DNA of 64,000 bases from Methanolacinia petrolearia DSM 11571 (GTDB lineage Archaea; Halobacteriota; Methanomicrobia; Methanomicrobiales; Methanomicrobiaceae). Shown piece by piece: positions 26,412 to 39,456 of the stretch (its first letter is position 1; each line of letters opens with the position of its first letter). The notes under the pieces are model-generated. The model saw only the letters and a program-made list of their open reading frames with translations. It did not search any database and was not told where the DNA came from. The stretch is taken from contig NC_014507.1 of the NCBI RefSeq assembly GCF_000147875.1, positions 1,736,001-1,800,000 on the forward strand. Direction: 5' to 3'. Position numbers and translations under genes: made by a program.

Positions 26412-27899
26412 ATGACTCTTTATCGCTGCAATATATGCAATGTTTTTGAATACAACCCGAAAAGAGGGGATTCGGTTACAGGCATAAACCCGGGTACGGA
26501 CCCCGACGAATTCCCGGAAGACTGGAGATGCCCGATCTGCCATTCAAACAGGACGCATCTTAAAGAGATCGAAACTCACAGGCAGCCTTCCCAGACCATG
26601 CAGATCTTTACATGCCCGGTCTGCGGTGCAAAGAGCGAGATCAGCCTGACGGAGATAACAGGGCCTGAAAAGTCAGGATATCTTGAAAAATGGGAACGAA
26701 AGACCGATAATATCGAGAAAGATATGGAGCTCATCCATAAGATCTCGGCATCGGGAGAACCTGTAACAGAGCCGATGAGAACAAAGAAGAGCGTTCCTTC
26801 GTGGGACGATATCATAATCGCGGGAGCCCAGCTTGCAAAAATTCCCAAAAACAAAGACAAAGACGTAAAGACTGCAACCGTAATAGGGCCCAATGCAAAA
26901 TATCCCCTGGTAATTGAGACACCAATATACGTAACTCACATGTCGTTCGGGGCCCTTTCACGGGAGATGAAGATCGCTCTCGCAAAGGGAAGTGCGGCAG
27001 TTAGAACGGCAATCGGCTCGGGCGAAGGAGGAATTCTCGAAGACGAACGAAAGGAGGCATACAGGTACATCTTCGAGTATGTCCCCAACCGGTACAGCGT
27101 CAGCGTGGAAAATCTCAGGTCCGCTGATGCAATCGAGATAAAGATAGGCCAGTCGACAAAACCGGGAATGGGAGGAGAACTTCCGGCCGAAAAGGTTACC
27201 GAAGAGATTGCCGCGATAAGAGGATTTCCCCAGGGAACCGACATCATAAGCCCCGCCTCCTTCGGCGACATCAGGAACAGGGATGACCTGAGGGAGAAAG
27301 TCGACTGGCTCAGGGAGACCTCCGGGGGACGGCCGGTCGGGATAAAAATTGCCGCAGGAAACATAGAGGCCGATATGAAGGTTGCAGTATACGCAAACCC
27401 GGATTTTATTACGATCGACGGAAGACCCGGCGGGACGGGAGCCGCGGACGTGATCATCAAGGACGCCACATCGGTTCCAACCATATTCGCCCTTCACAGG
27501 GCCAGGAGATATCTCGATGAAAACGGAAGAGGGGATATCTCCCTTGTGATCACAGGAGGACTGAGACTTGCATCCGATTTCGCCAAAGCGATAGCCATGG
27601 GTGCAGACGCCGTCGCAATAGGAACCGCCGCCCTCATGGCAGCGGCCTGCCAGCAGTACAGGGTCTGCAATACAGGCGAATGTCCCGTGGGAGTTACGAC
27701 ACAGAATCCCGATCTCAGGAAAAGACTTAAAATAGAGATATCCGCAAAAAAGCTCGAAAACTTCCTTAAGGTATCGACAGAAGAGCTGAAGGATTTTGCA
27801 AGACTGACCGGCAACAACGATATACACGATCTCTCGATTGAGGATCTATATACTACAAGTTCTGAAATTTCAGGGAATACCCTGATAAGGCACGTATAA
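26412..27899 (+). CDS. Archaeal glutamate synthase-type FMN protein with N-terminal rubredoxin
   Basis: A 495-residue protein. The first 50 residues form a rubredoxin-like domain (YRCNICNVFEYNPKRGD then WRCPICHSN). A second, half zinc-ribbon (FTCPVCGAKSE) follows, and from about residue 120 comes the FMN-binding GltB core with GALSREMKIALAKGS, GSGEGG, IKIGQSTKPGMGGELP, FITIDGRPGGTGAAD and the Fe-S cluster cysteines in CQQYRVCNTGECPVG. It lacks the glutaminase domain, as is normal for archaeal GltB, where separate subunits supply ammonia and electrons. The rubredoxin probably delivers electrons. Other subunits are not in the window, so a different oxidoreductase substrate remains possible. Confidence 0.88.
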   Translation: MTLYRCNICNVFEYNPKRGDSVTGINPGTDPDEFPEDWRCPICHSNRTHLKEIETHRQPSQTMQIFTCPVCGAKSEISLTEITGPEKSGYLEKWERKTDNIEKDMELIHKISASGEPVTEPMRTKKSVPSWDDIIIAGAQLAKIPKNKDKDVKTATVIGPNAKYPLVIETPIYVTHMSFGALSREMKIALAKGSAAVRTAIGSGEGGILEDERKEAYRYIFEYVPNRYSVSVENLRSADAIEIKIGQSTKPGMGGELPAEKVTEEIAAIRGFPQGTDIISPASFGDIRNRDDLREKVDWLRETSGGRPVGIKIAAGNIEADMKVAVYANPDFITIDGRPGGTGAADVIIKDATSVPTIFALHRARRYLDENGRGDISLVITGGLRLASDFAKAIAMGADAVAIGTAALMAAACQQYRVCNTGECPVGVTTQNPDLRKRLKIEISAKKLENFLKVSTEELKDFARLTGNNDIHDLSIEDLYTTSSEISGNTLIRHV

Positions 27900-27956
27900 A
27901 AAAGTGGGTCCTCTGCTAATCTACATTGTTGTGAAGATTATATTTCGCTACTTTTG

Positions 27957-28238
27957 ACAACCCCTCGCCGCGAGCCGCACAGAAGGCTCGCGGACCGGCC
28001 CCGGCCTCGGGGCCTCTCATTGCGATAAGCCACTCAGGGGACAGACGAGTGTCCCCTGAGTGGCGGGACGCGGTGAATTCATAGCGTGTACGGAATGGAA
28101 TATGCCCCAAAAACTAAATTCAACAGCCCGGGAGACCCTTGCCGGTCTCCGGGGCGTGCCGTGAGAAGAGAATCTCAAGGCAAGGCCCCTGGGCAGGGGC
28201 CGTCCGGCGGCACGGCCGCCGGTGCCGGGGTCGCCAGA
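27957..28238 (+). repeat. Repeat family B, copy 2 (full length)
   Basis: The best-preserved copy, about 280 bases. Hairpins in order: CCGCGAGCC/GGCTCGCGG (27968-27976 with 27985-27993); GGCCCCG/CGGGGCC; a perfect 15-base stem GCCACTCAGGGGACA/TGTCCCCTGAGTGGC (28029-28043 with 28050-28064) with loop GACGAG; GGAGACC/GGTCTCC (28131-28137 with 28144-28150) around loop CTTGCC; GGCCCCT/AGGGGCC; and GGCGG/CCGCC. It separates the glutamate synthase gene from the convergent rpo-nusA operon. No gene is seen in the surrounding gap 27900-28380. Confidence 0.9.
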
Positions 28239-28380
28239 ATTGATCTTTAAGAAAAGTACAACAATACCATGTGAGGAGAAGAAAATAAAAAGCATTTCCG
28301 AGCTCTGAATGTACGTGAGCACGTGTGCCATCCCGAAATTATATACACACGTGAAATAAGCGAAAAATCAAAAAAAGTGA

Positions 28381-28851
28381 TTAAGCCAGATCCCCGGCTT
28401 CTTCATCTTCGGCATTCGTAATAATCTGGACGTTGGCTATGTCGTGCTGCCTTTCGGCAAGCTTGTTCGCCTTGAAAATATTCTTTCCCCCTTTTCCGAT
28501 GGCGATACCCATATCCTCTTCTTCCACATCGACGAAAGCTTCGAACTCTCCTTCCGCGTTCTCCCTTATGTCAACGGAGATAACCCTTGCAGGAAGGAAG
28601 CAGTTCTTGATAAACTGAACGGGGTCGTTCGAAAATTCGACAACCTCGATCTTCTTCCCCAGCTCATCGGATGCCTTCTTGATGCTGACACCGCTCTTGC
28701 CGATCGCACGGCCCATGTCACCGGGATTGATAACGAAGATTAAGCGCTCATTCTTTTCGTCGACAACACAGTCGCGGCTTCCCGCACCTGTGATGTCTTC
28801 GAAGCTCTTCATCAGCTGAAGTGCCCTTTCATTGAGTACAATCTCTGACAT
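28381..28851 (-). CDS. nusA: NusA-like KH-domain transcription factor
   Basis: A 156-residue archaeal NusA, consisting of the two KH domains only. Both GxxG loops are visible, in GRAIGKSGVSIKKA and GIAIGKGGKNIFKA. It binds RNA and is thought to assist transcription elongation or termination. It lies two bases after rpl30e at the end of the RNA polymerase operon, the usual euryarchaeal position. An acidic C-terminal tail (NAEDEEAGDLA) follows the second KH domain. Confidence 0.95.
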   Translation of the reverse strand: MSEIVLNERALQLMKSFEDITGAGSRDCVVDEKNERLIFVINPGDMGRAIGKSGVSIKKASDELGKKIEVVEFSNDPVQFIKNCFLPARVISVDIRENAEGEFEAFVDVEEEDMGIAIGKGGKNIFKANKLAERQHDIANVQIITNAEDEEAGDLA

Positions 28852-28853
28852 CT

Positions 28854-29141
28854 TTATTCCTTCTTAAGAGTAAGGATGTCGGATTCCCCCGCATCCTCGA
28901 TTGAAAGAGCACTTACCATAAACGGATTGCCTGATGTTTTTCCGAGCTGAAAGCTGGAATCATTTGATTTGTATACGAAAATATCCTTTTCCGAAAGATA
29001 ATTCCTAAACTCTTCAGGACAGTTGCCTGCGATAATTACCATCTTTGAATTTCCACTCTCTACGGAGTTTTTGGTTTCATTTTGACCGAAAATTACTTTT
29101 CCGGATTTAATTGCGCGTCTGAGCGATGTTTCAAAATCCAT
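28854..29141 (-). CDS. rpl30e: Ribosomal protein L30e
   Basis: A 95-residue member of the L7Ae/L30e RNA-binding family. SGKVIFGQNETKNSVESGNSKMVIIAGNCP, described by its parts, shows the typical G-Q/N-E-T recognition stretch and the following strand. The position between rpoA2 and nusA is diagnostic for archaeal L30e. It binds kink-turn rRNA in the large subunit. The sequence is more divergent at the C-terminus than usual. It is separated from rpoA2 by 55 bases. Confidence 0.93.
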   Translation of the reverse strand: MDFETSLRRAIKSGKVIFGQNETKNSVESGNSKMVIIAGNCPEEFRNYLSEKDIFVYKSNDSSFQLGKTSGNPFMVSALSIEDAGESDILTLKKE

Positions 29142-29196
29142 TTGATTTCACCTGAATTTGGTATAGTTTTCCTTAGTTAATTTTACATCTATAAAT

Positions 29197-33007
<3,811 letters not shown>

Positions 33008-33020
33008 ATTTTCGGCCCCC

Positions 33021-34850
33021 TTATACCTGATCCTCCAGGTGAAGCCTGGGTGCAATACCCATACTCTTCATCTCATCAAGGAGCAGTTTGAATGCGTAAC
33101 TCATCTCGACCGAGTAGATATCGGTCTCGTTGCCGCATGCAAGACACCTTGTCACATTGCGGTTGTGGTCGAGGAACGCGATCATACCGCACTTTGCACA
33201 GACATACTGCTGGACTTTGTCGGACTCATCGAGGAGACGCTCCTTTAAGGCCATCGCAGCGCCGTGTCCTATAAGCACATCACGCTCCATCTCTCCGAAC
33301 CTCAGACCTCCTTCACGTGCACGACCTTCTGTCGGCTGGCGTGTGAGAACCTGAACAGGTCCGCGTGAACGTGCGTGCATCTTGGAAGATACCATATGAT
33401 ACAGCTTCTGGTAGTAGATTACCCCGACATAGATGTCTGCCTTGAACTGCTTTCCCGTGATACCGTCGTACATCACTTCACGGCCGTTGTGGGCGAACCC
33501 GAGAGCCTGGAGCGAGTCCCTGAGCGTATCCTCTTCTTCCCCGGAGAAGGCGGTCGCCTCGATTCTCCTTCCTTCGAGCGAACCGACCTTTCCTCCGAGC
33601 ATCTCGAGCATATGACCGACTGTCATACGGGATGGAATCGCATGCGGGTTGACTACAAGATCGGGAGCGATTCCGGCTTCAGTGAAGGGCATATTCTCCT
33701 GCGGGATGATAAGACCGACAACTCCCTTCTGACCGTGTCTTGATGCGAACTTGTCGCCGACTTCAGGAACACGGATGTCACGTGTCCTGACCTTCACGAG
33801 ACGCGAGGAGTTCTCTCCTTCGGTAAGAATAACAGTATCGACGATACCGCGCTCGTTGCTCCTCATCGTTACCGAGGTGTCGCGGCGCTTCTCTACAGAG
33901 ATCAGCTCTCCGCTGGGCTCTTCAAGGAAACGCGGCGGAGATGTCTTTCCGATAAGAACGTCCTTCTCCCTTACGACCGTCTCGGGATTGATTATACCGT
34001 CGGAATCGAGGTTCTGGTAGGACTCCGCACCGTGCGAACCCGAAACTTCCTCGTCAGGCACCTCGATCTTGTCGATCTGTCCTCCCGGATAACGCCTCTC
34101 TTCGCCGTCATATGTCCTGAAGAAGTGCGATCTTCCTACACCGCGCTCGATGGAGGCCTTGTTGAAGATGAGAGCATCTTCAATGTTGAATCCTTCATAT
34201 GAAAGAACGGCGACTACGAGGTTCTGTCCTGCGGCACGATCGTCCGACCCGATAACCTTCGAGGTCTGCGTGTGGACAATAGGCTTCTGGACATAATGCA
34301 GAAGATGACCTCTCGTATCCGGCCTGAGCTTCATGTTCGATGCGCCGAAACCAAGCGCCTGCTTGATCATACCGGCACCCATCGTAACACGCGGAGATGC
34401 ATTGTGCTCGGGGAACGGAACATGTGCTGCACCGATACCGAGAATCAGCGAGGGATCGATCTCAAGATGGGTATGCTCAGGAGTGAGGTCCTCCTCTCTT
34501 ATTGCAATAAAGAGGTCCTCTTCTTCCTCCGCGTCGATGAACTCGATCAGTCCGCTGGATATGAGATCAGGGAACTCTATATCGTTCGTCTCCAGTTTCC
34601 TGATATCATCGTTGGTGATGAGGGGTCTCCCGTTCTCAACGACGATCAACGGGCGTCTTGCACGGCCCCTGTCGGTATGAACGATAATATCCCCGTTAAA
34701 TTCCTTGTATGAGATATTGATCTCGGTGGAAAGTTCCCCGCGCCTTCGCATCTTCCTGACGTTCTGGACGAGGGCGGTGGGATCCTCGCAGAGCCCGATG
34801 AGTGCTCCGTCTACAAAAACCCTTGATTTTTTAACAATATTTGCGCTCAT
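33021..34850 (-). CDS. rpoB1: DNA-directed RNA polymerase subunit B'
   Basis: The C-terminal half of the second-largest subunit (609 residues), separate from B'' as in methanogens. It carries the hybrid-binding regions [11 protein letters not shown] and [20 protein letters not shown], and ends in a zinc site CAKCG with CLACGNETD. The start ATG overlaps the rpoB2 stop by four bases, so the halves are translationally coupled. Confidence 0.97.
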   Translation of the reverse strand: MSANIVKKSRVFVDGALIGLCEDPTALVQNVRKMRRRGELSTEINISYKEFNGDIIVHTDRGRARRPLIVVENGRPLITNDDIRKLETNDIEFPDLISSGLIEFIDAEEEEDLFIAIREEDLTPEHTHLEIDPSLILGIGAAHVPFPEHNASPRVTMGAGMIKQALGFGASNMKLRPDTRGHLLHYVQKPIVHTQTSKVIGSDDRAAGQNLVVAVLSYEGFNIEDALIFNKASIERGVGRSHFFRTYDGEERRYPGGQIDKIEVPDEEVSGSHGAESYQNLDSDGIINPETVVREKDVLIGKTSPPRFLEEPSGELISVEKRRDTSVTMRSNERGIVDTVILTEGENSSRLVKVRTRDIRVPEVGDKFASRHGQKGVVGLIIPQENMPFTEAGIAPDLVVNPHAIPSRMTVGHMLEMLGGKVGSLEGRRIEATAFSGEEEDTLRDSLQALGFAHNGREVMYDGITGKQFKADIYVGVIYYQKLYHMVSSKMHARSRGPVQVLTRQPTEGRAREGGLRFGEMERDVLIGHGAAMALKERLLDESDKVQQYVCAKCGMIAFLDHNRNVTRCLACGNETDIYSVEMSYAFKLLLDEMKSMGIAPRLHLEDQV

Positions 34851-36415
34851 AGAAACTCCTGTTTTAACTCCTCGACGCCGAGATTGTACAGCACTCTCAT
34901 GACGACCTGCTCGTCCTTTACGCCCTTGGATATCTCGACCATCTGGGCGAAGTTCTTAACAAGACCACAGTTAGGACCTTCAGGAGTCTCTGACGGACAG
35001 ATCCTTCCCCACTGTGTCGGGTGAAGATCACGAGCTTCGAAATGCGGCTGCGAACGTGAGAGAGGAGATATTACACGCCTCAGGTGAGAGATAACCGCCA
35101 TGTGATCGACGCGGTCGAGAAGCTGGGATACACCAGTCCTTCCGCCGACCCAGTTTCCTGTTGCAAGAGGGTGCAGGAGACGCTCGGTAAGAACGTCGGC
35201 ACGAACTGCGGTGCTTATCGAGAGATCGCGGTGTCTCATGCTCGCACGTTCGAGCTGGTATTTTACATCCCTTGTGAGCCTGTTGAGTGAAATACGGAAG
35301 AGATCCTCCATAAGATCTCCCGCAAGCTTCAGGCGCTTGTTGGAGTAATGATCCTTGTCGTCGATCTTCCTCTTGTCCAGGACGAGATCGAAGCAGGCCT
35401 CCGCCATCCTTCCGAGGAAATGGGCCTTTGCGAGCCTTACACTCTGGACATGGGCGGCATAGCCGGGATCTTCCTCTTTTATGCCGTCGGGCATGAGTTC
35501 GTTTAAGTGCGGAAGAAGATAATTGTCAAGAACAAACTCCGCACGCTTCCTCTGGTAATCGCGTGTCTGGTTCGGTGCGAGCTTCTTTCCGACATACATT
35601 ATGCCCTCTTCGACAGTGTCGCATTCTCCCTCTTCGAGATTCTGGAGCATGAATGTAAGGATATCTTCGTCCGTCGAGACCGCGTTAACGATATCGTGGT
35701 CGCCGGTAAGCCCCAGCGATCTCATGAGATCGACGAACTTCAGGTGACCTGCCACGGACGGGAACGAAACCTCAAGAAGGTTTCTCTTGTTCCTCTCGAC
35801 GATAACAAGCGCACGGTACCCGCGATACTGCGAGAACACCTTGGCTACAAAGATCTTTTCATTGTAGCGTTCGGTAAACTCGGTCATGATCTTGTTGGAT
35901 GCGAGATCCTCAAGCGTCATCAATACGCGCTCGGAACCGTTGACAATGAAATATCCACCCGGATCGTGCGAGTCCTCACCATGCTCGATCCTCTCCTCAT
36001 CGGACATCCCGTGCAGGTTGCAGGCCTTCGAGCCTACCATCACCGGAAGCTGACCGATTGTAGTCGTTACAGGATCGCTGCGGGCATCGCCCTGGACAAG
36101 GACCATGTCAAGCAGTATGGGAGCCGCATATGTCAGGTTTCTCAGTCGTGCCTCACTTGGGAAAAGGCTCGACTGGGAACCGTCCGCTTCACGGACAACC
36201 GGTTTTTCAACCCTGATATTTCCTAATTCCACCCACACGGGGTCATTGTCCTTGCCCCTCTGGGCAATATCTGTCTCAATGACCCTCTGTTCATCAACCA
36301 CTTTCTGGAGATTGTATTCCAGGAAATAGTTGTATGAATCAAGCTGATGTCTTGCGACGTGTTCTCTTGAAAAGTAAGATTTTGATAATGTCTTTCGATC
36401 TAACAAAAAGACCAC
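34847..36415 (-). CDS. rpoB2: DNA-directed RNA polymerase subunit B''
   Basis: The N-terminal half of the second-largest subunit (522 residues), with the protrusion and lobe domains. [19 protein letters not shown] marks the conserved beginning. [20 protein letters not shown] and the C-terminal [25 protein letters not shown] are conserved polymerase blocks. The start is uncertain: a GTG at 36415 or a TTG at 36406, the latter behind GGTGGTC, which could pair with the 16S rRNA tail. Eleven bases separate the GTG from rpoH. Confidence 0.96.
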   Translation of the reverse strand: MVFLLDRKTLSKSYFSREHVARHQLDSYNYFLEYNLQKVVDEQRVIETDIAQRGKDNDPVWVELGNIRVEKPVVREADGSQSSLFPSEARLRNLTYAAPILLDMVLVQGDARSDPVTTTIGQLPVMVGSKACNLHGMSDEERIEHGEDSHDPGGYFIVNGSERVLMTLEDLASNKIMTEFTERYNEKIFVAKVFSQYRGYRALVIVERNKRNLLEVSFPSVAGHLKFVDLMRSLGLTGDHDIVNAVSTDEDILTFMLQNLEEGECDTVEEGIMYVGKKLAPNQTRDYQRKRAEFVLDNYLLPHLNELMPDGIKEEDPGYAAHVQSVRLAKAHFLGRMAEACFDLVLDKRKIDDKDHYSNKRLKLAGDLMEDLFRISLNRLTRDVKYQLERASMRHRDLSISTAVRADVLTERLLHPLATGNWVGGRTGVSQLLDRVDHMAVISHLRRVISPLSRSQPHFEARDLHPTQWGRICPSETPEGPNCGLVKNFAQMVEISKGVKDEQVVMRVLYNLGVEELKQEFL

Positions 36416-36426
36416 CCGGATAGTTT

Positions 36427-36678
36427 TTATTTCTTAGGCCTTTTTACAACCTGACGATACGCTTCAGCACGCCCCGCAGTCTGACTGTTGCGAACAATTC
36501 TGATTACATCATTGATCTTTGCGCCAATTTCCTTTACCGCCGGATCATCATGGTAAATCTTAGGAAGCTGGTCGCGGGTGATCTTGTAGGAGTTCAGAAG
36601 CTCTTCTACTTCCTCCACGCTCATAATCTGATGGTCTGGAACCATCATGTGTCCAATAACAGAAAAATTGGTGCTCAT
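36427..36678 (-). CDS. rpoH: DNA-directed RNA polymerase subunit H
   Basis: Subunit H (Rpo5) of 83 residues. [17 protein letters not shown] and the conserved [21 protein letters not shown] are diagnostic. It matches the C-terminal domain of eukaryotic Rpb5 and sits in the polymerase jaw. It is the first gene of the rpoH-B2-B1-A1-A2-L30e-nusA operon. AGGGG lies seven bases before its ATG, and the tRNA-Lys gene lies about 90 bases upstream on the same strand. Confidence 0.96.
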   Translation of the reverse strand: MSTNFSVIGHMMVPDHQIMSVEEVEELLNSYKITRDQLPKIYHDDPAVKEIGAKINDVIRIVRNSQTAGRAEAYRQVVKRPKK

Positions 36679-36766
36679 CTTTTGCCCCTGCCATATGTAT
36701 TAATCTTTTTCAGATGTATCACCGCTAAAAAAACATGTACTCAGCCACACGAGTAAATCGTGTTAA

Positions 36767-36840
36767 CGGGCCCGGAGGGATTTGAACCCCCGACCACCTG
36801 GTTAAAAGCCAGGCGCTCTGCCTAACTGAGCTACAGGCCC
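36767..36840 (-). tRNA. tRNA-Lys (UUU)
   Basis: On the minus strand the acceptor arms are GGGCCTG and CGGGCCC with discriminator G. The D arm is GCTC...GAGC, and the anticodon stem GCCTGG/CCAGG... encloses the loop CTTTTAA with anticodon TTT. The T arm holds GTTCAAATC. It is 74 bases long, without intron or encoded CCA. Confidence 0.95.
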
Positions 36841-37046
36841 ATTAGTATCTCCAATCAGCATTATTACAATGCATTGAAAGCACTTAAACTTATCCCCGCA
36901 TTAAATATTAAAAATGTGAAACGACGGGTTTTTGAGAATCCTTCCGCGCAAGAAGGCATTAAAAACGACTTTCCAGGTGCTGAAAAAAATATACGTGGAT
37001 TGAAAAAATCAGAGGTAAAAAGAGACATATAATAAAAAATCGGCAT

Positions 37047-37667
37047 TCAGGGGATAAATGTCTTTTTTATCTGCTTCAGTCGTTCTTCCTGGAGATTGAT
37101 CGACATCTCCATACTTTTTATCGCCTGCGCGATATTTTCGCCGACCTTTAGCTCGTCGTTGCTGATATTGTAGGTAGACTCGAGTATTTTCAGCAAACGG
37201 CGGGATACATCGACACTCTTGCTGAGACGTTCATATTCCTCGATAATCCTGTCCTCGATCCCGGCTTCTTTTGCCTCTTCGATCTTCTGGGAGATCTCGT
37301 CCTTTCTTTTGAGAATATATTCTATTGCTTCGTATAGCTGACGGTGAGTGGTGGGCTTCATCACGTAGTCTTCTATATATGCACCGTACTCCTGCGCCTC
37401 TTCGGGGGTGAGCTGCTTTGCGGTGAGCATCATAACGGGAATATCCCTCGTATCCGGGTTCGTCTTTATATTTTCGAGGGTCTCCCAACCGTCCATCGGC
37501 TCCATCATGATATCAAGAAGGATCAGATCCGGTTTCATATCCTTCAAAATCTCAAGACATTCAGGTCCGCTGTAGGCCGCTGTAGGCCTGTATCCCCCTC
37601 GCTCCAGCATTGCGACAAAAACATCGACAATCATCGGGCTGTCGTCCACCACAAGAATATCGTACAT
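37047..37667 (-). CDS. Response regulator, receiver domain with helical C-terminus
   Basis: A 206-residue protein. Residues 1-120 form a receiver domain with acidic pocket Asp8 and Asp9, phospho-acceptor Asp52 in LLLDIMMEPMDGWE, Thr in MMLTAK and Lys in VMKPT. The remaining 85 residues are long charged helices (EISQKIEEAKEAGIEDRIIEEYERL) likely to form a coiled coil, with no DNA-binding domain. The start lies one base beyond the stop of the roadblock gene, so they form one operon. It is probably a signalling adaptor; the cognate histidine kinase is not in the window. Confidence 0.9.
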   Translation of the reverse strand: MYDILVVDDSPMIVDVFVAMLERGGYRPTAAYSGPECLEILKDMKPDLILLDIMMEPMDGWETLENIKTNPDTRDIPVMMLTAKQLTPEEAQEYGAYIEDYVMKPTTHRQLYEAIEYILKRKDEISQKIEEAKEAGIEDRIIEEYERLSKSVDVSRRLLKILESTYNISNDELKVGENIAQAIKSMEMSINLQEERLKQIKKTFIP

Positions 37668-37668
37668 G

Positions 37669-38049
37669 TCAGAGATCCTCCCCTACTTTTTCAGATATTG
37701 AAGCAAGTTTATTTTTGAATGAAGATATATCGACGGATTGATTAATAACTGTGGCGATGATATTTCTTTTACCAGCCCTTTTTATTACCATAAGTCCGTC
37801 ATTTTCCATCGTCTCTACCACAATAAAATCGGGGCGGCTTATATGAAATGTACCGAACGCCGCTTCAGACGAGGCAAATATCGTTGCACCGGTTATACCA
37901 AGAAAAGGAGAAGGAAAATCCGAATTATTGGATTTACCGACTATTTTTCCGTCAGTAGAAACTATGACACTTGCAATCACACCGTTCAGCGATTGTATTT
38001 CATCAATATATCCCCTGATTTTAGTCTTCAAAGGGTTTTCATCAGTCAT
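37669..38049 (-). CDS. Roadblock/LC7 domain protein
   Basis: A 126-residue protein made of a single roadblock/LC7 domain: a helix (IRGYIDEIQSLNGVIASVIVSTDGKIVG), then the GATIFASSEAAFGTF helix and strands with FIVVETMENDGLMVI. Such MglB-like proteins regulate small GTPases or cluster with signalling complexes. It is the first gene of a pair with the response regulator and divergent from a MinD-type ATPase. Confidence 0.85.
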   Translation of the reverse strand: MTDENPLKTKIRGYIDEIQSLNGVIASVIVSTDGKIVGKSNNSDFPSPFLGITGATIFASSEAAFGTFHISRPDFIVVETMENDGLMVIKRAGKRNIIATVINQSVDISSFKNKLASISEKVGEDL

Positions 38050-38247
38050 CTCGAGTATACCTCAGAAATAATATATACTGATTGTTAATATTCTTCTTTA
38101 AGGTATTTATCAAATTCTAATTATTATTTGGGCAGAATCATATATTTTATTCAATTCATAACAGGCATTTATAATAACGATTTGGTCAGATAAATTAGAT
38201 TAAGAATAAAATTCAGACAGGGGTAAAGAGACGGACTCTGCACAACC

Positions 38248-39039
38248 ATGGTTACTACATATACTATAGCATCTGGAAAGGGGGGTACCGGAAAGACAAC
38301 ACTATCAGTAAATCTCGGAACGGCCCTTGCATCTTTCGGAAAAGAGACCTATATCCTTGATGCTGATATGGGAATGGCCAATCTGGGCATAGTCCTCGGT
38401 CTTGAAAATGTTCCGGTTACGCTGCACGAAGTGCTTGCGGGAAAGGCACATGTATCCGACATTATATATGACGGTCCGGAAGGCGTCAAAGTTGTTCCGA
38501 GCGGCATATCGCTGCAGGGTTTCCAGGATGCAAATCCTGAGCGTCTCAGGGACGTGATGAAAGAGATCATCAACCACTGCGAGATTCTTATCATCGACGC
38601 ACCTGCCGGCATAAGCAGGGACGGGGTAATCCCGCTGGCAATTGCTGACGAGGTGATTCTTGTGATCAATCCTGAACTCTCGTCGATGGTCGATGCCCTG
38701 AAGACGAAGATTCTTACAGAACTCATCGGGGGAAAAGTCAAAGGGTTTATATTGAATCGTGCGACATTTGAAAATACCGAGGTGAGTGTAAAGAAGATTC
38801 GGGAGGTTCTGGATCTGGATCTTATCGGGGTCGTCCCGGAAGATCCGAATGTAAGGAGATCCGCGGCCTACCGCCAGCCGATTATTATCAGGTACCCTGA
38901 TTCGCCTGCATCCGTCGAGATAAAGAGGATTGCGGCCAGGCTGGCGGGAATGGAATTTGATGCGGATAGTTTAAAAAAGAAGAAAGAGGACAAGTTCCTC
39001 GACAGACTGGCACGTTCTATGACAAAAAGAGGGGATTAA
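38248..39039 (+). CDS. MinD/ParA-type ATPase
   Basis: A 263-residue P-loop ATPase with the deviant Walker A KGGTGKTT (residues 11-18), IDAP for Walker B, and an amphipathic C-terminal tail (KKKKEDKFLDRLARSMTKRGD) that could bind membrane. MinD proteins position cellular machines at the membrane. Archaea have several paralogues, and some place chemotaxis arrays or archaella. It is followed after three bases by a small membrane protein that may be its anchor, and is divergent from the roadblock-receiver pair. Confidence 0.88.
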   Translation: MVTTYTIASGKGGTGKTTLSVNLGTALASFGKETYILDADMGMANLGIVLGLENVPVTLHEVLAGKAHVSDIIYDGPEGVKVVPSGISLQGFQDANPERLRDVMKEIINHCEILIIDAPAGISRDGVIPLAIADEVILVINPELSSMVDALKTKILTELIGGKVKGFILNRATFENTEVSVKKIREVLDLDLIGVVPEDPNVRRSAAYRQPIIIRYPDSPASVEIKRIAARLAGMEFDADSLKKKKEDKFLDRLARSMTKRGD

Positions 39040-39042
39040 AAG

Positions 39043-39246
39043 ATGGAGTTTGAGTTTGTTTCGTACCTGATCATTCTTTTCGGAATCGTAATTGTATTTC
39101 TGCTGTTTCTGCTATACCTGATGCAGAGGAGAATCTATCAGCTTCTGGATGAAGTTGACGAGCTGAACAATACGATGACCGTAACCTGCGGGGAGATCGA
39201 AGCGCTTACAAAGAATGTAAACGACTTCAAGAAAAATAAAATTTAA
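39043..39246 (+). CDS. Small membrane protein with coiled-coil tail
   Basis: A 67-residue protein with one strong N-terminal membrane segment (residues about 7-29) and a short heptad stretch LLDEVDELNNTMTVTCGEIEAL. It starts four bases after the minD-like stop, so the two are surely cotranscribed. It may act as a membrane partner of the ATPase; this is inferred from position. No family recognised. Confidence 0.7.
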   Translation: MEFEFVSYLIILFGIVIVFLLFLLYLMQRRIYQLLDEVDELNNTMTVTCGEIEALTKNVNDFKKNKI

Positions 39247-39313
39247 TTTTCTTCTGAAACGAAAAGATAAGTTAAATAAAGAGTTTCATCTAATATATAC
39301 TGTCAAAGATTAA

Positions 39314-39388
39314 GGGGCCATAGGGTAGCCTGGACCATCCTAGGAGACTGGGGGTCTTCTGACCTGCGTTCGAATCGCAGTGGCCCCA
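39314..39388 (+). tRNA. tRNA-Pro (GGG)
   Basis: Acceptor arms GGGGCCA (39314-39320) and TGGCCCC (39381-39387) with discriminator A. The anticodon stem GGAGA/TCTTC encloses the loop CTGGGGG, giving anticodon GGG. The T loop is TTCGAAT. It is 75 bases long, with no intron and no encoded CCA. Confidence 0.92.
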
Positions 39389-39456
39389 TTCGTTTTTTTA
39401 ACAGATTATTGCAGAGATTTTATGATACGTACCATTCAATAGAACAAGTGAATTAC

